Origin: DAITBA01 sp036824005
GTDB taxonomy: Bacteria > Pseudomonadota > Gammaproteobacteria > Burkholderiales > Rhodocyclaceae
Length of the DNA: 64,000 bases
Assembly: GCA_036824005.1 (NCBI GenBank)
Contig: DAITBA010000004.1
Coordinates: forward strand, 140,957 to 204,956
Reading direction: 5' to 3'
Shown: positions 1 to 8,852 of the stretch, one piece after another
Position numbering within the stretch: position 1 is the stretch's first letter
Layout of the letters: each line of letters starts with the position of its first letter
Notes under the pieces: generated by a model
What the model was told of the DNA's origin: nothing
Databases searched by the model: none
What the model saw: the letters and a program-made list of their open reading frames with translations, nothing else
Translations under genes and position numbers: made by a program

Positions 1-1
1 G

Positions 2-2308
2 GACGACGGCAGTTACCAGGCAGACGGGCACTACGGCATGGACACCGAGGCCGTGCCGCAACTGCGCGCCTGCCTGCGCGGGCGCTCCTACCGCGCGCGC
101 ATCTATTCGCCCGAGCGGCTGCTTTATCCCATGATGCGCGCGGGCGTGCGCGGCGAGGGCAAGTTCAAGCGCGTGTCCTGGGATCAGGCACTGGATCACA
201 TCGCCGGAAAAATGGTGGAGCTAAAGCAGAAGTACGGTCCCACCGCCATCCTGGACCAGGCCTATGCCGGCACCTCTTACGGCGTGTTGCACAAGTCCGA
301 TCAGATCGAAGGGTTGCTGGCGCGCTTCCTCGGCATGTTCGGCTGCCGCACCAACTCCTGGTCGGTGCCCTCCTACCAGGGCACGACGTTCTCCTCGCGC
401 ATGACCTTCGGTACCATCGAGGACGGCAACGAGGACGATGCCTTCGCGCATTCGAAGCTGATCATCATGTGGGGCTGGAACCCGGCCTACACCTTCCACG
501 GCGGCAACACCTTCTACTACATGCGCCTGGCCAAGCAGCGGGGCTGCAAGTTCGTGGTCGTCGATCCGCAATACACCGACTCGGCCGCCACCTACAATGC
601 CTGGTGGATACCGATCCGGCCCAACACCGATGCTGCGATGCTCGCGGCCATGGCGTACCACGTCTTCACCAACAACCTGCAGGACCAGAGGTTCATCGAC
701 TGCTTCTGCCTGGGCATGGACGCGGGCACCATGCCGGTCGACCACAAGGACAAGGAGAACTTCAAGGACTACATCCTCGGCAAGTACGACAACACGCCCA
801 AGACGCCCGAGTGGGCCGAAGCGATCTGTGGTGTCAAGGCCGAGGACATCCGCAAGCTCGCACAGATGTATGCCACGACCAAGCCGGCCGCGCTCAAGGC
901 GAGCTGGGCGCCAGGGCGCAACGCCTACGGCGAGCAGTACAACCGCATGGCCGCCGCCCTGCAGGCGATGACCGGCAACATCGGCGTGCTCGGCGGTTGC
1001 GCCGAGGGCGTGGGCAAGGCCTGGCATCCGGAGAGCGTTGCCTATCCCTACGATGAGTTTGCCAATGTCTGGTTCGCTTCGATCAAGAGCGACCGCTGGG
1101 CGCACTGCGTGCTCAACTATCCCAACGTCAAGCGCGAGGAAATCGGCTGCTGGCCGCGCAACGACCAGCTCGACGGACTCATCCCGAACATCAAGGCGAT
1201 TTGGTGGCATGGCTCGGACTGGTTCAACCAGCTCACGCATATCAACAAGCAGATCGAGGCCATACAGAAGCTGGAACTCGTCGTGTGCGCCGACTCGACC
1301 ATCACGCCCTCGGGGCTGTGGGCCGACGTGTTGCTGCCCATCGCCACGCACTTTGAGCGTCAGGATGTGGCGCTGCCCTGGTACAAGGGCCACTACTACA
1401 TACACAGGCCCAAGGTGATCGAGCCGCTCGGGGAATCGAAGACCGACTTTCAGGTGTTCACCGAGTTGGCCTATCGGCTGGAGAAGCTCGACCCCACTCT
1501 CAAGGACTTCGGCCGCCGCTACAATCCCCGCGCCACCCGCGCTTACTTCGACGATCCGGACGCCGTGGACGAGGCCTACCTCAAGGCCTGGTGGGAGAAC
1601 CGGGTGATGAAGCACCAGGAAGTGGAGATGAGCTGGGAGGAGTTCAAGCGGCGCGGCGTCTACAAGTTCGAGCTGGAGAGTCCCTGGGTTGCCTTTCAGG
1701 AGCAGATCGAAGACGGCGAGCCGTTTCCCACGCCTTCCGGCAAGATCGAGATCTTCTCCACCACCTTGGCCAAGATCACGGACTGGACCAAAACCCAGTA
1801 CGGCTATCCGATTCCGGCCATCCCCAAGTGGATTGAACCCTTCGAGTCGCTCAACAGCCCGAAGACCAAGGAGTTCCCCTTTCACCTGGTCAGCCCGCAC
1901 CCGCGCTGGCGCACGCATTCCATCTTCCACAACATCGGCTGGCTGCGCGAGACCTACCAGCAGGAAGTGACGCTGAACGCCGCCGACGCCGCCCGGCTGG
2001 GCATCGCCACTGGCGACATCGTGGAGGTATGGAACGAGCGCGGCCGGTGCGTCGTGCCGGCCTATGTCACCGAGCGCTGCCTGCCTGGCGTGGCGGTACT
2101 GCACGAAGGGGCGTGGATGGATCTGGACGATCAGGGCATCGATCGTGCCGGCAATCCCGATTTCCTTACCCTCGACGCGCCGAGCCCGGCCGGCGCATTC
2201 GCCTACAACACGGTGCTCGTGAATGTGCGCAAGACACAGCTCGCGCACAAACCCGGCTGGGACATGCTGGCGACGGCGCGCTCCCATGTTTTCCGGCGCG
2301 ACTATTGA
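2..2308 (+). CDS. dmsA: DMSO reductase-type molybdopterin oxidoreductase catalytic subunit, 5' cut by window edge
   Basis: The frame is open to the left edge, so the N-terminal part with the usual [4Fe-4S] cysteine motif lies outside the window. An internal ATG at 38 is unlikely to be the start, because residues on both sides of it belong to the family. Visible features match E. coli DmsA: PERLLYPM, SWDQALD, SKLIIMWGWNP, a VVDPQYTDSA segment, WIPIRPNTDAA, and a C-terminal molybdopterin-dinucleotide-binding domain (HPRWRTHS, GDIVEVWNERG). The serine in VPSYQG is a candidate Mo ligand. Family role: reduction of DMSO or a related S-/N-oxide or oxyanion at a bis-MGD cofactor, usually in the periplasm. 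FeS-subunit and chaperone genes follow directly. The exact substrate cannot be told. Confidence 0.9.
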   Translation, partial: DDGSYQADGHYGMDTEAVPQLRACLRGRSYRARIYSPERLLYPMMRAGVRGEGKFKRVSWDQALDHIAGKMVELKQKYGPTAILDQAYAGTSYGVLHKSDQIEGLLARFLGMFGCRTNSWSVPSYQGTTFSSRMTFGTIEDGNEDDAFAHSKLIIMWGWNPAYTFHGGNTFYYMRLAKQRGCKFVVVDPQYTDSAATYNAWWIPIRPNTDAAMLAAMAYHVFTNNLQDQRFIDCFCLGMDAGTMPVDHKDKENFKDYILGKYDNTPKTPEWAEAICGVKAEDIRKLAQMYATTKPAALKASWAPGRNAYGEQYNRMAAALQAMTGNIGVLGGCAEGVGKAWHPESVAYPYDEFANVWFASIKSDRWAHCVLNYPNVKREEIGCWPRNDQLDGLIPNIKAIWWHGSDWFNQLTHINKQIEAIQKLELVVCADSTITPSGLWADVLLPIATHFERQDVALPWYKGHYYIHRPKVIEPLGESKTDFQVFTELAYRLEKLDPTLKDFGRRYNPRATRAYFDDPDAVDEAYLKAWWENRVMKHQEVEMSWEEFKRRGVYKFELESPWVAFQEQIEDGEPFPTPSGKIEIFSTTLAKITDWTKTQYGYPIPAIPKWIEPFESLNSPKTKEFPFHLVSPHPRWRTHSIFHNIGWLRETYQQEVTLNAADAARLGIATGDIVEVWNERGRCVVPAYVTERCLPGVAVLHEGAWMDLDDQGIDRAGNPDFLTLDAPSPAGAFAYNTVLVNVRKTQLAHKPGWDMLATARSHVFRRDY

Positions 2309-2341
2309 TCGGCGCCGACCGAACTTATCGACGGACATCCC

Positions 2342-3022
2342 ATGGCCAAGGCGGACGAGCACAATCGCGAGCAGATCAAGCAGGCGATCAAGAAGAAGAA
2401 GGCGACGACCTATGTCCCGGTCGTGCCGGACATGCAGCTCGGCTTCATCCACCACAACGTGGACTGCATCGGTTGTCGCGCCTGCGAGATCGCCTGCAAG
2501 GACAAAAACGGCCTGCCGCCGGGCCCGCGCTTCCGCCGCGTCATGTACGTGGAAGGCGGAAGCTTCCCGGACGTGTTTGCCTACAAGGTAAATATGTCCT
2601 GCAATCACTGCGCCGAGCCGGCCTGTCTGCCGACCTGCCCGACCGGTGCCATCTGGAAGCGCCAGAAGGACGGCGTCGTCGATATCGACTCCACCCTGTG
2701 CATCGGCTGTCGGCGCTGCGAAGCCGCTTGTCCCTATGGCGCGCCGCAATACGATCCGACCGACAGGACGGTGAAGAAGTGCAATATGTGTGTCGATGAA
2801 CTCGACGCCGGCCGCAAACCCTATTGCGTGTCTGCCTGCATGATGCGCGTGCTCGACATCGGCCCCATCGACCAACTGCTTGCCGGCACTTATCAGACGC
2901 CTGTCATCGGTGCCAATGACAAACCGGTGACCTGCGTGAAGAACATGGCCAATCCCGCCCTCACCAGGCCTTCCATCGCGTTCATCGCCCACGGCAAGGG
3001 CAGAATTGAGGAGGGTGCGTGA
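2342..3022 (+). CDS. dmsB: DMSO reductase iron-sulfur subunit (4Fe-4S ferredoxin)
   Basis: A 226-aa protein with four cysteine clusters in DmsB order: CIGCRACEIAC near residue 41, CNHCAEPACLPTC near 87, CIGCRRCEAAC near 120, and CNMC near 147 with later cysteines. These would bind four [4Fe-4S] clusters that pass electrons to the molybdenum subunit. The gene starts 33 nt after the catalytic subunit. Its stop overlaps the next start (TGATG), which indicates translational coupling to the chaperone gene. No DmsC-type membrane anchor follows, so the quinol-oxidising partner is either upstream of the window or absent. Confidence 0.93.
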   Translation: MAKADEHNREQIKQAIKKKKATTYVPVVPDMQLGFIHHNVDCIGCRACEIACKDKNGLPPGPRFRRVMYVEGGSFPDVFAYKVNMSCNHCAEPACLPTCPTGAIWKRQKDGVVDIDSTLCIGCRRCEAACPYGAPQYDPTDRTVKKCNMCVDELDAGRKPYCVSACMMRVLDIGPIDQLLAGTYQTPVIGANDKPVTCVKNMANPALTRPSIAFIAHGKGRIEEGA

Positions 3023-3768
3023 TGAATGCCGCTGCCATCGATCCGGTTCTCGCCGAGGCGATCGCCGAGGATCTGGACAGTCTGGCCACCCTTCACGACC
3101 GGGAGCTCGATGTTGGCGTATTGTCCACGCTGCGCGAGTTCGGTTTCCCCGACAACCTCGGCTTGCTGCCTGCCACCGGCACCGCCCGCGAGGCTTGGGC
3201 GATGATGCGTGCCGCCTTCGGCGAGTTGCCTGAATCACCCGACGAGGCGCTGATCGACGAGCTGGCAGCGGATTTCGCCGGCATTTATCTCAATGCCGCT
3301 CTGGGCGCCTCGCCCTACGAGTCCGTGTGGTTGAGCGACGATCACCTCAAATACCAGGAAGCCATGTTCGAGCTGCGCGCCCTGTACGCCGCCCACGGTC
3401 TGACGGCGGCCGACTGGCGTCACCGTGCCGATGATCACTTCCTCCTGCAACTGCAGTTCTTCGCACACTTGCTGCGTCAAGCGGCATCACAACAGGACCT
3501 GCGCGGGCTGGCCGCCCTCATGGATGAGCACCTGCTGCGCTGGTTCGGCGACTTTGCAGCGCGGGTCGCGGCTCGCTGCGACACGGCGTTCTATGCCGCC
3601 CTCGCAATGCTCACAGCTGCCTACTGCGAGCAGGTGCGCGATCTGCTTGCGAGCGTGCTGGACGAGCCACGGCCGACACGCGAGGAGGTGGAGGAACGCT
3701 GCCGATCGAAGCGCCAGCCGGTGCCAGCGCCCATCGCCTTCCTGCCCGGAAGCGGGCCTAGCTGGTAA
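3022..3768 (+). CDS. TorD/DmsD-family molybdoenzyme maturation chaperone
   Basis: An all-helical protein of about 248 aa with the TorD-family layout: an acidic N-terminal helix, a central segment (DFAGIYLNAA, ASPYESVWL) and DDHFLLQLQFFAHLL. Such chaperones bind the twin-arginine leader and apo-form of the catalytic subunit and promote cofactor insertion before export. I chose the ATG overlapping the dmsB stop (TGATG). A GTG three bases earlier is also possible. Its place directly after dmsAB supports a dedicated chaperone for this enzyme. Confidence 0.85.
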   Translation: MNAAAIDPVLAEAIAEDLDSLATLHDRELDVGVLSTLREFGFPDNLGLLPATGTAREAWAMMRAAFGELPESPDEALIDELAADFAGIYLNAALGASPYESVWLSDDHLKYQEAMFELRALYAAHGLTAADWRHRADDHFLLQLQFFAHLLRQAASQQDLRGLAALMDEHLLRWFGDFAARVAARCDTAFYAALAMLTAAYCEQVRDLLASVLDEPRPTREEVEERCRSKRQPVPAPIAFLPGSGPSW

Positions 3769-3807
3769 GTTCGCGCGCACGACGCGACGAGTGCATTCTC
3801 ACGCGGC

Positions 3808-4896
3808 ATGGCATCCCGGCGCACCAAGAACCTGCTCGCCTGGTTGAGCCGCAGCGGCGGCTTGAAAGCCTTGCCCCCGCCGGAGGTGGACGCAGCACGC
3901 TGCGTGCACAGTCTGGCGCCAGCGGCGAGCTGCCGGCGCTGTGCCGACGCCTGTCCGGCGCAGGCGTGGGTCGTCGAGGAGGATTCGCTCGGCATCGATG
4001 CCCGACGCTGCGACGGTTGCGGTATTTGCGCGGCGGCGTGCCCGCAGCGTGCCCTTGCGCCGATCTACGGTCTTGTCGTCGCAGGCGAGACCGCCGCTTT
4101 TGCCGCGTGTCAGCGCGTGGCGCCCTTCGGCGAGATTGGCGTCATACCCTGTCTGCATGGTGTCGGCGAGCGTGCGCTGCTGGACGCGTACGGACGCGGC
4201 GTGCGCCGTCTGCATGTCGTCCGTAGAGATTGCGCCGAATGCCCGCGCGATGGTACGCATCGCCTGGAATCGAACGTCGCCGCGGCGAACGATGTGGTTG
4301 GCTCGCGTGGCTTGCCGTCCCTCGATGTGCGCTACGATACGCTCGCGCAATGGCGCCGGGCACGCGACGCGACCCTCGAGACCATGGCTGTGCGGCCGGA
4401 ACGCCGCCGCTTCCTGCGCACAGGAATCGCCGAAGCGCTGCAATGTGTCGTCGGCGAGGCCGACATGAGCCGCGCGCAGTCTCCATTGCCTACGCCCGAA
4501 CTGCCGGGCGGTTCGGCCGAAGCGATCTTTCTCTGGGCGCCGGAATTCGATGAACGGCGGTGTATCGCCTGCGACGCGTGCGTGCGCATCTGCCCCACCG
4601 GGGCGCTGGCGGAGGAGCGGACGGACGATGGGCTCGCCTACCGCGTCCGGGCCGAGTTCTGTACCGGCTGCGGGCTATGCCGGGACGTCTGCGAGAACGG
4701 CGCGATGGTCCTGAACCGTTGCTCAAGGGTGGCCCGGGTGCGGCTGGAGTTGCTCAGCCGGCGCTGCCGGGGCTGCGGCGTCGAGTACCGGCAAGTGGCC
4801 ACCGAAGCGACAGAACCGGACGGCGACACTGGCCTGTGCCGCATCTGCCGCCTCACCGGCGGCAACCGTCGATTGTTTCAGGTGATCACCGACTGA
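3808..4896 (+). CDS. multi-cluster 4Fe-4S ferredoxin-type protein of the dms operon
   Basis: A 362-aa cysteine-rich protein. The N-terminal half has CRRCADAC and CDGCGICAAACP (two-cluster ferredoxin fold) plus cysteines near residues 140-150 (CAECPRDG). The C-terminal half repeats the design with CIACDACVRICP and CTGCGLCRDVC, then CRGCGVEY and CRICRLTGG. The second half resembles NapF/ferredoxin modules. It follows the chaperone by about 40 nt on the same strand. It probably carries electrons or assists FeS loading for the molybdoenzyme; this is inference from position. No membrane segment is evident. Confidence 0.7.
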   Translation: MASRRTKNLLAWLSRSGGLKALPPPEVDAARCVHSLAPAASCRRCADACPAQAWVVEEDSLGIDARRCDGCGICAAACPQRALAPIYGLVVAGETAAFAACQRVAPFGEIGVIPCLHGVGERALLDAYGRGVRRLHVVRRDCAECPRDGTHRLESNVAAANDVVGSRGLPSLDVRYDTLAQWRRARDATLETMAVRPERRRFLRTGIAEALQCVVGEADMSRAQSPLPTPELPGGSAEAIFLWAPEFDERRCIACDACVRICPTGALAEERTDDGLAYRVRAEFCTGCGLCRDVCENGAMVLNRCSRVARVRLELLSRRCRGCGVEYRQVATEATEPDGDTGLCRICRLTGGNRRLFQVITD

Positions 4897-5036
4897 ACCG
4901 GCGCCGAGGACGTTCGGGACCGCGTTGCGGCGCTACGCCGGGATAGGAAGCGGCAATATTGCCTTGGTCGGCGGGCTCTTACGCTATTAGGCTTAATACC
5001 TAGCGGCGGCAGACAACTCGCTCTGGAGGAGCGAAA

Positions 5037-5078
5037 ATGACATATCGCCGGCTCTTGCGGACCAGCCCGAGGCGGTAG
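5037..5078 (+). CDS. possible 13-codon leader peptide
   Basis: An ATG preceded by a strong Shine-Dalgarno (GGAGGAG, 5-8 nt spacing) opens a 13-residue, arginine-rich reading frame ending in TAG. It lies in the 250-bp gap between the polyferredoxin gene and the secreted protein at 5147. A leader peptide is possible. It could also be a decayed start. No attenuator hairpin was recognised next to it. Confidence 0.25.
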   Translation: MTYRRLLRTSPRR

Positions 5079-5146
5079 CATCGGCGGCATGGAAGGGGCC
5101 GGAGAGATTCTTCAATTAGATCGTCATGACGGCAAAGGAATTCGAG

Positions 5147-5542
5147 ATGAACAAAGCACTGTTTTCACTGATTGCCAGCTTCTGCGTGGCGTCGCCCGTC
5201 CTCGGCCACGGTCTGGGGGTTCCGACGGGAGGAGCGGCAAACACCGGGGCGGCAGCAGCCGTGCCTACCGCGCCGGCTGCCCCGACCGCCGGCGGCGCTG
5301 CCGCCCAGCCGGCAGGCGCGGCCCAGGCGATCATGTTTCAGGGTGGCGGTTACGTTCCCGTGCCTGCCTATCCCGGTGCTGGTGGGGGCGTGGCAGAGCC
5401 CGGCGGGGCCGTGGCGGTCGCGGCCGACGAGGAGGAGGGCGGCGCGGCTGCCCCTAGGACGAGCAGAAAGAGTCTTGCAACGAAAAAGACCGGTAGGACT
5501 CTTGCGACCGTACCCACGAAGGGCGTCGCGGTCGGGCAATAA
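5147..5542 (+). CDS. small secreted Ala/Gly/Pro-rich protein, unknown function
   Basis: A 131-aa product. I chose the ATG at 5147, giving MNKALFSLIASF, because it starts a normal Sec signal peptide; the frame also has an ATG at 5126. The mature part is low complexity (Ala/Gly/Pro), with a GGGYVPVPAYPG segment in the middle and a basic, Thr/Ser/Lys-rich tail (TSRKSLATKKTGRT). I do not recognise a family. A strong intrinsic terminator follows, so it is probably a single-gene unit. Confidence 0.6.
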   Translation: MNKALFSLIASFCVASPVLGHGLGVPTGGAANTGAAAAVPTAPAAPTAGGAAAQPAGAAQAIMFQGGGYVPVPAYPGAGGGVAEPGGAVAVAADEEEGGAAAPRTSRKSLATKKTGRTLATVPTKGVAVGQ

Positions 5543-5590
5543 CACACGCGCTGCGCGCCAGAGCATTTCGGTCGCGGGAAATGCAGCAGA

Positions 5591-5615
5591 GGGCGGGATG
5601 ACTCCCGCCCTTTTT
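5591..5615 (+). terminator. intrinsic terminator
   Basis: A perfect 8-bp stem (GGGCGGGA/TCCCGCCC) with a 4-nt loop is followed by five Ts. It ends the transcript of the small secreted-protein gene. Confidence 0.85.
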
Positions 5616-5740
5616 CGTTTCCAGTGCAGGCATGACGCGCGAGGTACCCCGTGCTAGTCTTGCGGTCCCTGGCGCCCGCGTTGCGGGCAACCCCAGGCTT
5701 GCCACTCCATCGTCTCGAATGTCGCGGCAGTGCGCACCGC

Positions 5741-6190
5741 ATGGATGAACGTATGCGCTTAGCAACCTGTATCTTCGGCTGTCTCGTGTGTACCACCGCC
5801 GCAGCGCAGACAGGCGCTGCTGCAATCGAGCTGTCGTTCGGCATACATCGCGTCGAGGCAGAGGTGGCCGCCAGCGCCGATACGCGCGCTGAGGGGCTGA
5901 TGTTTCGCCGCAGCCTGGCACCCAATCGCGGCATGCTGTTCGTGTTCCCCGATGCAGCAACGCATTGCATGTGGATGCGCAACACCTTCATTCCGCTTAG
6001 CGTCGCGTTCTTGGACGATCGGGGCGCCATCATCAACGTTGCCGACATGCAGCCGCACTCCGAGGACAACCACTGCGCCAAGCGGCCCGCCCGCTATGCG
6101 TTGGAGATGAATACCGGCTGGTTCAAGACGCGCAGTCTGGGGCCTGGTGCACGGATGTCCGGCCTCGAACGGGCGCCGGCGCCGAAGTAG
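5741..6190 (+). CDS. DUF192 family secreted protein
   Basis: About 149 aa. A short signal-like N-terminus (MRLATCIFGCLVCTTAAAQ) precedes a DUF192 (COG1430) domain. Typical motifs are RAEGLMFRRSL, GMLFVFPD, CMWMRNTFIPL and LEMNTGWF. Two start codons, 5741 and 5753, both precede the hydrophobic segment. The family is widespread and of unknown biochemical function. The gene converges on the PAS-GAF gene on the other strand, 3 nt away. Confidence 0.8.
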   Translation: MDERMRLATCIFGCLVCTTAAAQTGAAAIELSFGIHRVEAEVAASADTRAEGLMFRRSLAPNRGMLFVFPDAATHCMWMRNTFIPLSVAFLDDRGAIINVADMQPHSEDNHCAKRPARYALEMNTGWFKTRSLGPGARMSGLERAPAPK

Positions 6191-6193
6191 CGG

Positions 6194-7912
6194 TTACGAG
6201 GCGCGTCGCGCGACCCCAAGCTGATCCGCTTGCGCCAGGCGCTGGCGTTCGATTTCCACGGCGGCACGATCGGCGAACAGGCGCAGGATGGCCTCCTCCG
6301 GCAGTTCCCGGGACAGTGCCTTGTTGTCGAAGCAGGCAACGTGTCCGATGACCTTGCCCGCCGAATCCAGGCAGGGCACCCCGATGTAGGATTCGCGATC
6401 GAAGGGTCTGGCGGGCGGGAAACGCTCGCCCACCCCGGACGGGTAGAAGCAGATCCGTCCGTCATTGATAGTTTCTTCGCAGGTCGAGCCCTCCAGATCG
6501 TACGCCACTTGCGGTTCGCTTCGGCCGTCACGCCACCACGCCAGGACATGCAGACGCTTGTGGGGTTTGTCAATGCACTCGGTGACGATTGCCTCGCGCA
6601 CGTTCATCAGTTCGGAAAAACCCTTCGCCAGTGCCTGGAAGCATTCCTCACCCCGGATGCCGGAGAATGCCTGGACCATGCCGATGACGCGTGCCTGCAA
6701 CTGCTTGCGTTCGATCTCGGCTGCGGCACGAGCGGTGAAGATGCGGAAGATGGCATCGACGAGCACGTCCTCGCCCATCGGTTTGCGGTCGAGAAAGGCC
6801 AGATGGCCTATGACGCGCCTGTCGCTGCCGATGATCGGCACGCCGACGTAGCCCTCGTAGCCGGCCTCCACCGGGAATTCGACACCCACGTTTCTGGGGT
6901 GGAAGCAAGTCGATCCGCCCTTCACGACGGCCTCGCATGGTGTGCCCGGCAGGTCGTACTCGAAATTGTCGTGAAAGCTGCCGTCGCTCCAGAACGCCAG
7001 CGTGCGCAATCGCGAGGTCGGATAGTCCGCACACTCGGTAATGAAGGCGCAGGGCAGATTCAGGGCGCGGGCGAAATGGCGCACCATCGCGCGGAAAAAC
7101 GCATCGCCACAATCGCCGGCAGTCCCCCGCGCGATCTCGTGCAGGATGGTTTCGATACGCCGGAGGGCCGTGATATCGGTATCCAGACCGACCATGCGAT
7201 AGGGTTTGCCGCTGGCATGGCGCAGCGCCGCGCCGCGGGAAAGTATCCAGCGTGGCTCGCCGTTCTTGTGCACAAGCCTGTACTGGTACTCGAAGCGTTC
7301 GGTCCGTCCTTCCAGGTGTGCCCCAAATGCCGCCTCGACTTCGGAAAGGTCGTCGCCCGCCACCCGCCGGCGCCAGTCGTCCCGATGGCTGCCGATGTCG
7401 TCCTCGCTTAATCCGAGCATGCTCTTCCAGCGAGGCGAGAAGTACATCTGATCCGTTTGCAGGTTCCACTCCCACATGCCGTCGTTGGCGCTGCGCACGG
7501 CCAGGGTGTAGCGCTCTTCGCTCAGTCGCAGCGCCGCCTCGAGTTGCTGGCGCTGCTCGGCCGATTTCTGCAAATCCGACCGCTGTGTCGCCAGTTGCAG
7601 CTTCAGCGCTTCGGTCGTGGCGGTGAGCTGCCCGATCTCGTCGCTGCCGTGCTCGCCTGCGCCGACATCGGGCGAGCGATCCAACAGCCCACGCACAGAA
7701 GCGCCGAGTCTCGCCAATGGCCGTGCCACGAGGAACTCGAAGGTCGCGGCCGCGGCCACAAGGAGCAGCACCAACCCGGCGCCGACGACGGGAATCAGAC
7801 GCGCCGGTTCCTGCGATGCCGTTGGCTCCGGCGATGCGATCCAGAGCAGGTATGCCAGGATCGACAGCGCGACCAGCGCCACGGGCAGTATCGCTTTGAC
7901 GCGCAGACTCAC
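6194..7912 (-). CDS. membrane PAS-GAF-GAF sensory protein without output domain
   Basis: About 572 aa from a GTG start at 7912, which has a good upstream GAGGAG; an ATG further upstream lacks such support. There are two N-terminal membrane segments (about 5-23 and 40-60), then a HAMP-like/coiled-coil linker, a PAS domain (SEERYTLAVRSANDGMWEWN, then a PAC region ending in DTDITALRR), and two GAF-type domains. Each GAF has an F/Y-D-L-x-G-(S/T)-x-C-E motif, a GVP segment and an ending like RAAAEIER. No kinase, GGDEF, EAL or MCP domain follows, so the output must be a partner protein, or the protein signals by interaction. It is paralogous to the protein at 37303. Confidence 0.75.
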   Translation of the reverse strand: MSLRVKAILPVALVALSILAYLLWIASPEPTASQEPARLIPVVGAGLVLLLVAAAATFEFLVARPLARLGASVRGLLDRSPDVGAGEHGSDEIGQLTATTEALKLQLATQRSDLQKSAEQRQQLEAALRLSEERYTLAVRSANDGMWEWNLQTDQMYFSPRWKSMLGLSEDDIGSHRDDWRRRVAGDDLSEVEAAFGAHLEGRTERFEYQYRLVHKNGEPRWILSRGAALRHASGKPYRMVGLDTDITALRRIETILHEIARGTAGDCGDAFFRAMVRHFARALNLPCAFITECADYPTSRLRTLAFWSDGSFHDNFEYDLPGTPCEAVVKGGSTCFHPRNVGVEFPVEAGYEGYVGVPIIGSDRRVIGHLAFLDRKPMGEDVLVDAIFRIFTARAAAEIERKQLQARVIGMVQAFSGIRGEECFQALAKGFSELMNVREAIVTECIDKPHKRLHVLAWWRDGRSEPQVAYDLEGSTCEETINDGRICFYPSGVGERFPPARPFDRESYIGVPCLDSAGKVIGHVACFDNKALSRELPEEAILRLFADRAAVEIERQRLAQADQLGVARRAS

Positions 7913-8176
7913 CTGTTCCCTCCTCGGTATGCTTTCGTGTGGCGGCGGACGAGGCCGCAGCGGCTCGGTCAGTGCGCCGTGCGTCTTCGAGCACGGGCGA
8001 TCGAATACGGATGCGCCAACCCGACTACCCTGCACGGCGGCCCATTGTCGGCCAGATCGTGCCGCGCTTCAACCCGGGTGAATGGGCAGGGTGGAGGATG
8101 AAGTACGGCGAGCAGGCGCTCGGCGGGAGAGGTCGAGGCGCGCCGAGCGGAGACTCGGCACGTACGTGCGTATGCA

Positions 8177-8207
8177 CGGCGGGCAGACGTGCGTTTCCTG
8201 CCCGCCG
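8177..8207 (-). terminator. GC-rich hairpin after the secreted-repeat gene
   Basis: A 9-bp stem (CGGCGGGCA/TGCCCGCCG) with a 13-nt loop, just downstream of the minus-strand gene at 8216-8662. There is no T-run, so it is either a weak terminator or a transcript-end stabiliser. Confidence 0.45.
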
Positions 8208-8215
8208 GTCGCGGA

Positions 8216-8662
8216 TCAGTAGTTGCTGCTGTAGCCGCCGGCGGCCGCGGCGGGCTTGCTTGGAGCGGCCGATCCAGTGGCACTGACCACATGCCACACG
8301 CCGCCGGAGCCGTCGCCAGTCGTGTCACCCGGTTTCTGGTCGGGCAGATACAGATACAGCGGGCGGCCCTTGTGGGCGATCTGCTGCGAGCCGTCGTCGC
8401 GCGTGACAACGCTCAAGTCGCCGACGAGCTTGGCTCCGGCAGGGGCAGCCAGCGGCGGCCACACCGCGGCGCACTGGCCGTTGCAGACGCTCTTGCCGCT
8501 GCCGGCGACATCCTTGTCGAATGTGTACAGGGTCATGCCTTTGCCATCCACCATGACGCCGTTCTGGAACTTCGCCGGCGCTTCATCTGCCAGGGCAGGG
8601 TGCAGAGCGGCGAGGGCGACGGTGGCGCCTATGGCGAGGCGTGCGATGTTTGCTGCGTTCAT
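8216..8662 (-). CDS. secreted-repeat (COG4315, lipoprotein_15-like) protein
   Basis: A 148-aa protein with an N-terminal signal peptide (MNAANIARLAIGATVALAAL). Two copies of the family's Y-x-(F/W/Y)-x-x-D type motif are present: LYTFDKD and LYLYLPD. CNGQCAAVWPP lies between them, as in the 'secreted repeat of unknown function' family. I chose the start at 8662, preceded by AGGAGAGAG. A candidate sigma-54 promoter lies 67 nt upstream, and the next gene upstream encodes an NtrC-type activator. The function is not established. Confidence 0.8.
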   Translation of the reverse strand: MNAANIARLAIGATVALAALHPALADEAPAKFQNGVMVDGKGMTLYTFDKDVAGSGKSVCNGQCAAVWPPLAAPAGAKLVGDLSVVTRDDGSQQIAHKGRPLYLYLPDQKPGDTTGDGSGGVWHVVSATGSAAPSKPAAAAGGYSSNY

Positions 8663-8729
8663 GTCTCTCTCCTGTTGCGGGTTGATTGGGTTGTCACCAT
8701 GCGCTCGGGATTGGCGACGACAGCCTTTC

Positions 8730-8745
8730 AGCAGATTGCATGCCA
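8730..8745 (-). promoter_or_regulatory. candidate sigma-54 (-24/-12) promoter
   Basis: Read on the minus strand, the sequence is TGGCATGCAATCTGCT, against consensus TGGCACG-N4-TTGC. GG and GC have the required spacing, with one mismatch at the first T of the -12 element. It points at the secreted-repeat gene and lies beside a gene for a sigma-54 activator. A CGTGACG/CGTCACG inverted repeat at 8755-8770 lies just upstream. Confidence 0.5.
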
Positions 8746-8852
8746 GGCGCAAAACGTGACGAGCGTCACGCAATCAGGGGCGAGACGGGGATCGTGTGCA
8801 CGAAATGGGGCGCGATGGCGACGGCGCCTGCACGAGCCCGGGCAGGGCGAAG

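Noticed and set aside
221..3238. 1005-codon open frame on the minus strand
   Set aside because: It is antisense to the dmsAB genes, shows no family residues, and is a by-product of high GC.
8755..8770. CGTGACG/CGTCACG as a seventh member of the CGTGAC regulon
   Set aside because: It is an inverted repeat, lacks the 11-bp direct period and has no -10-like hexamer at the fixed spacing.
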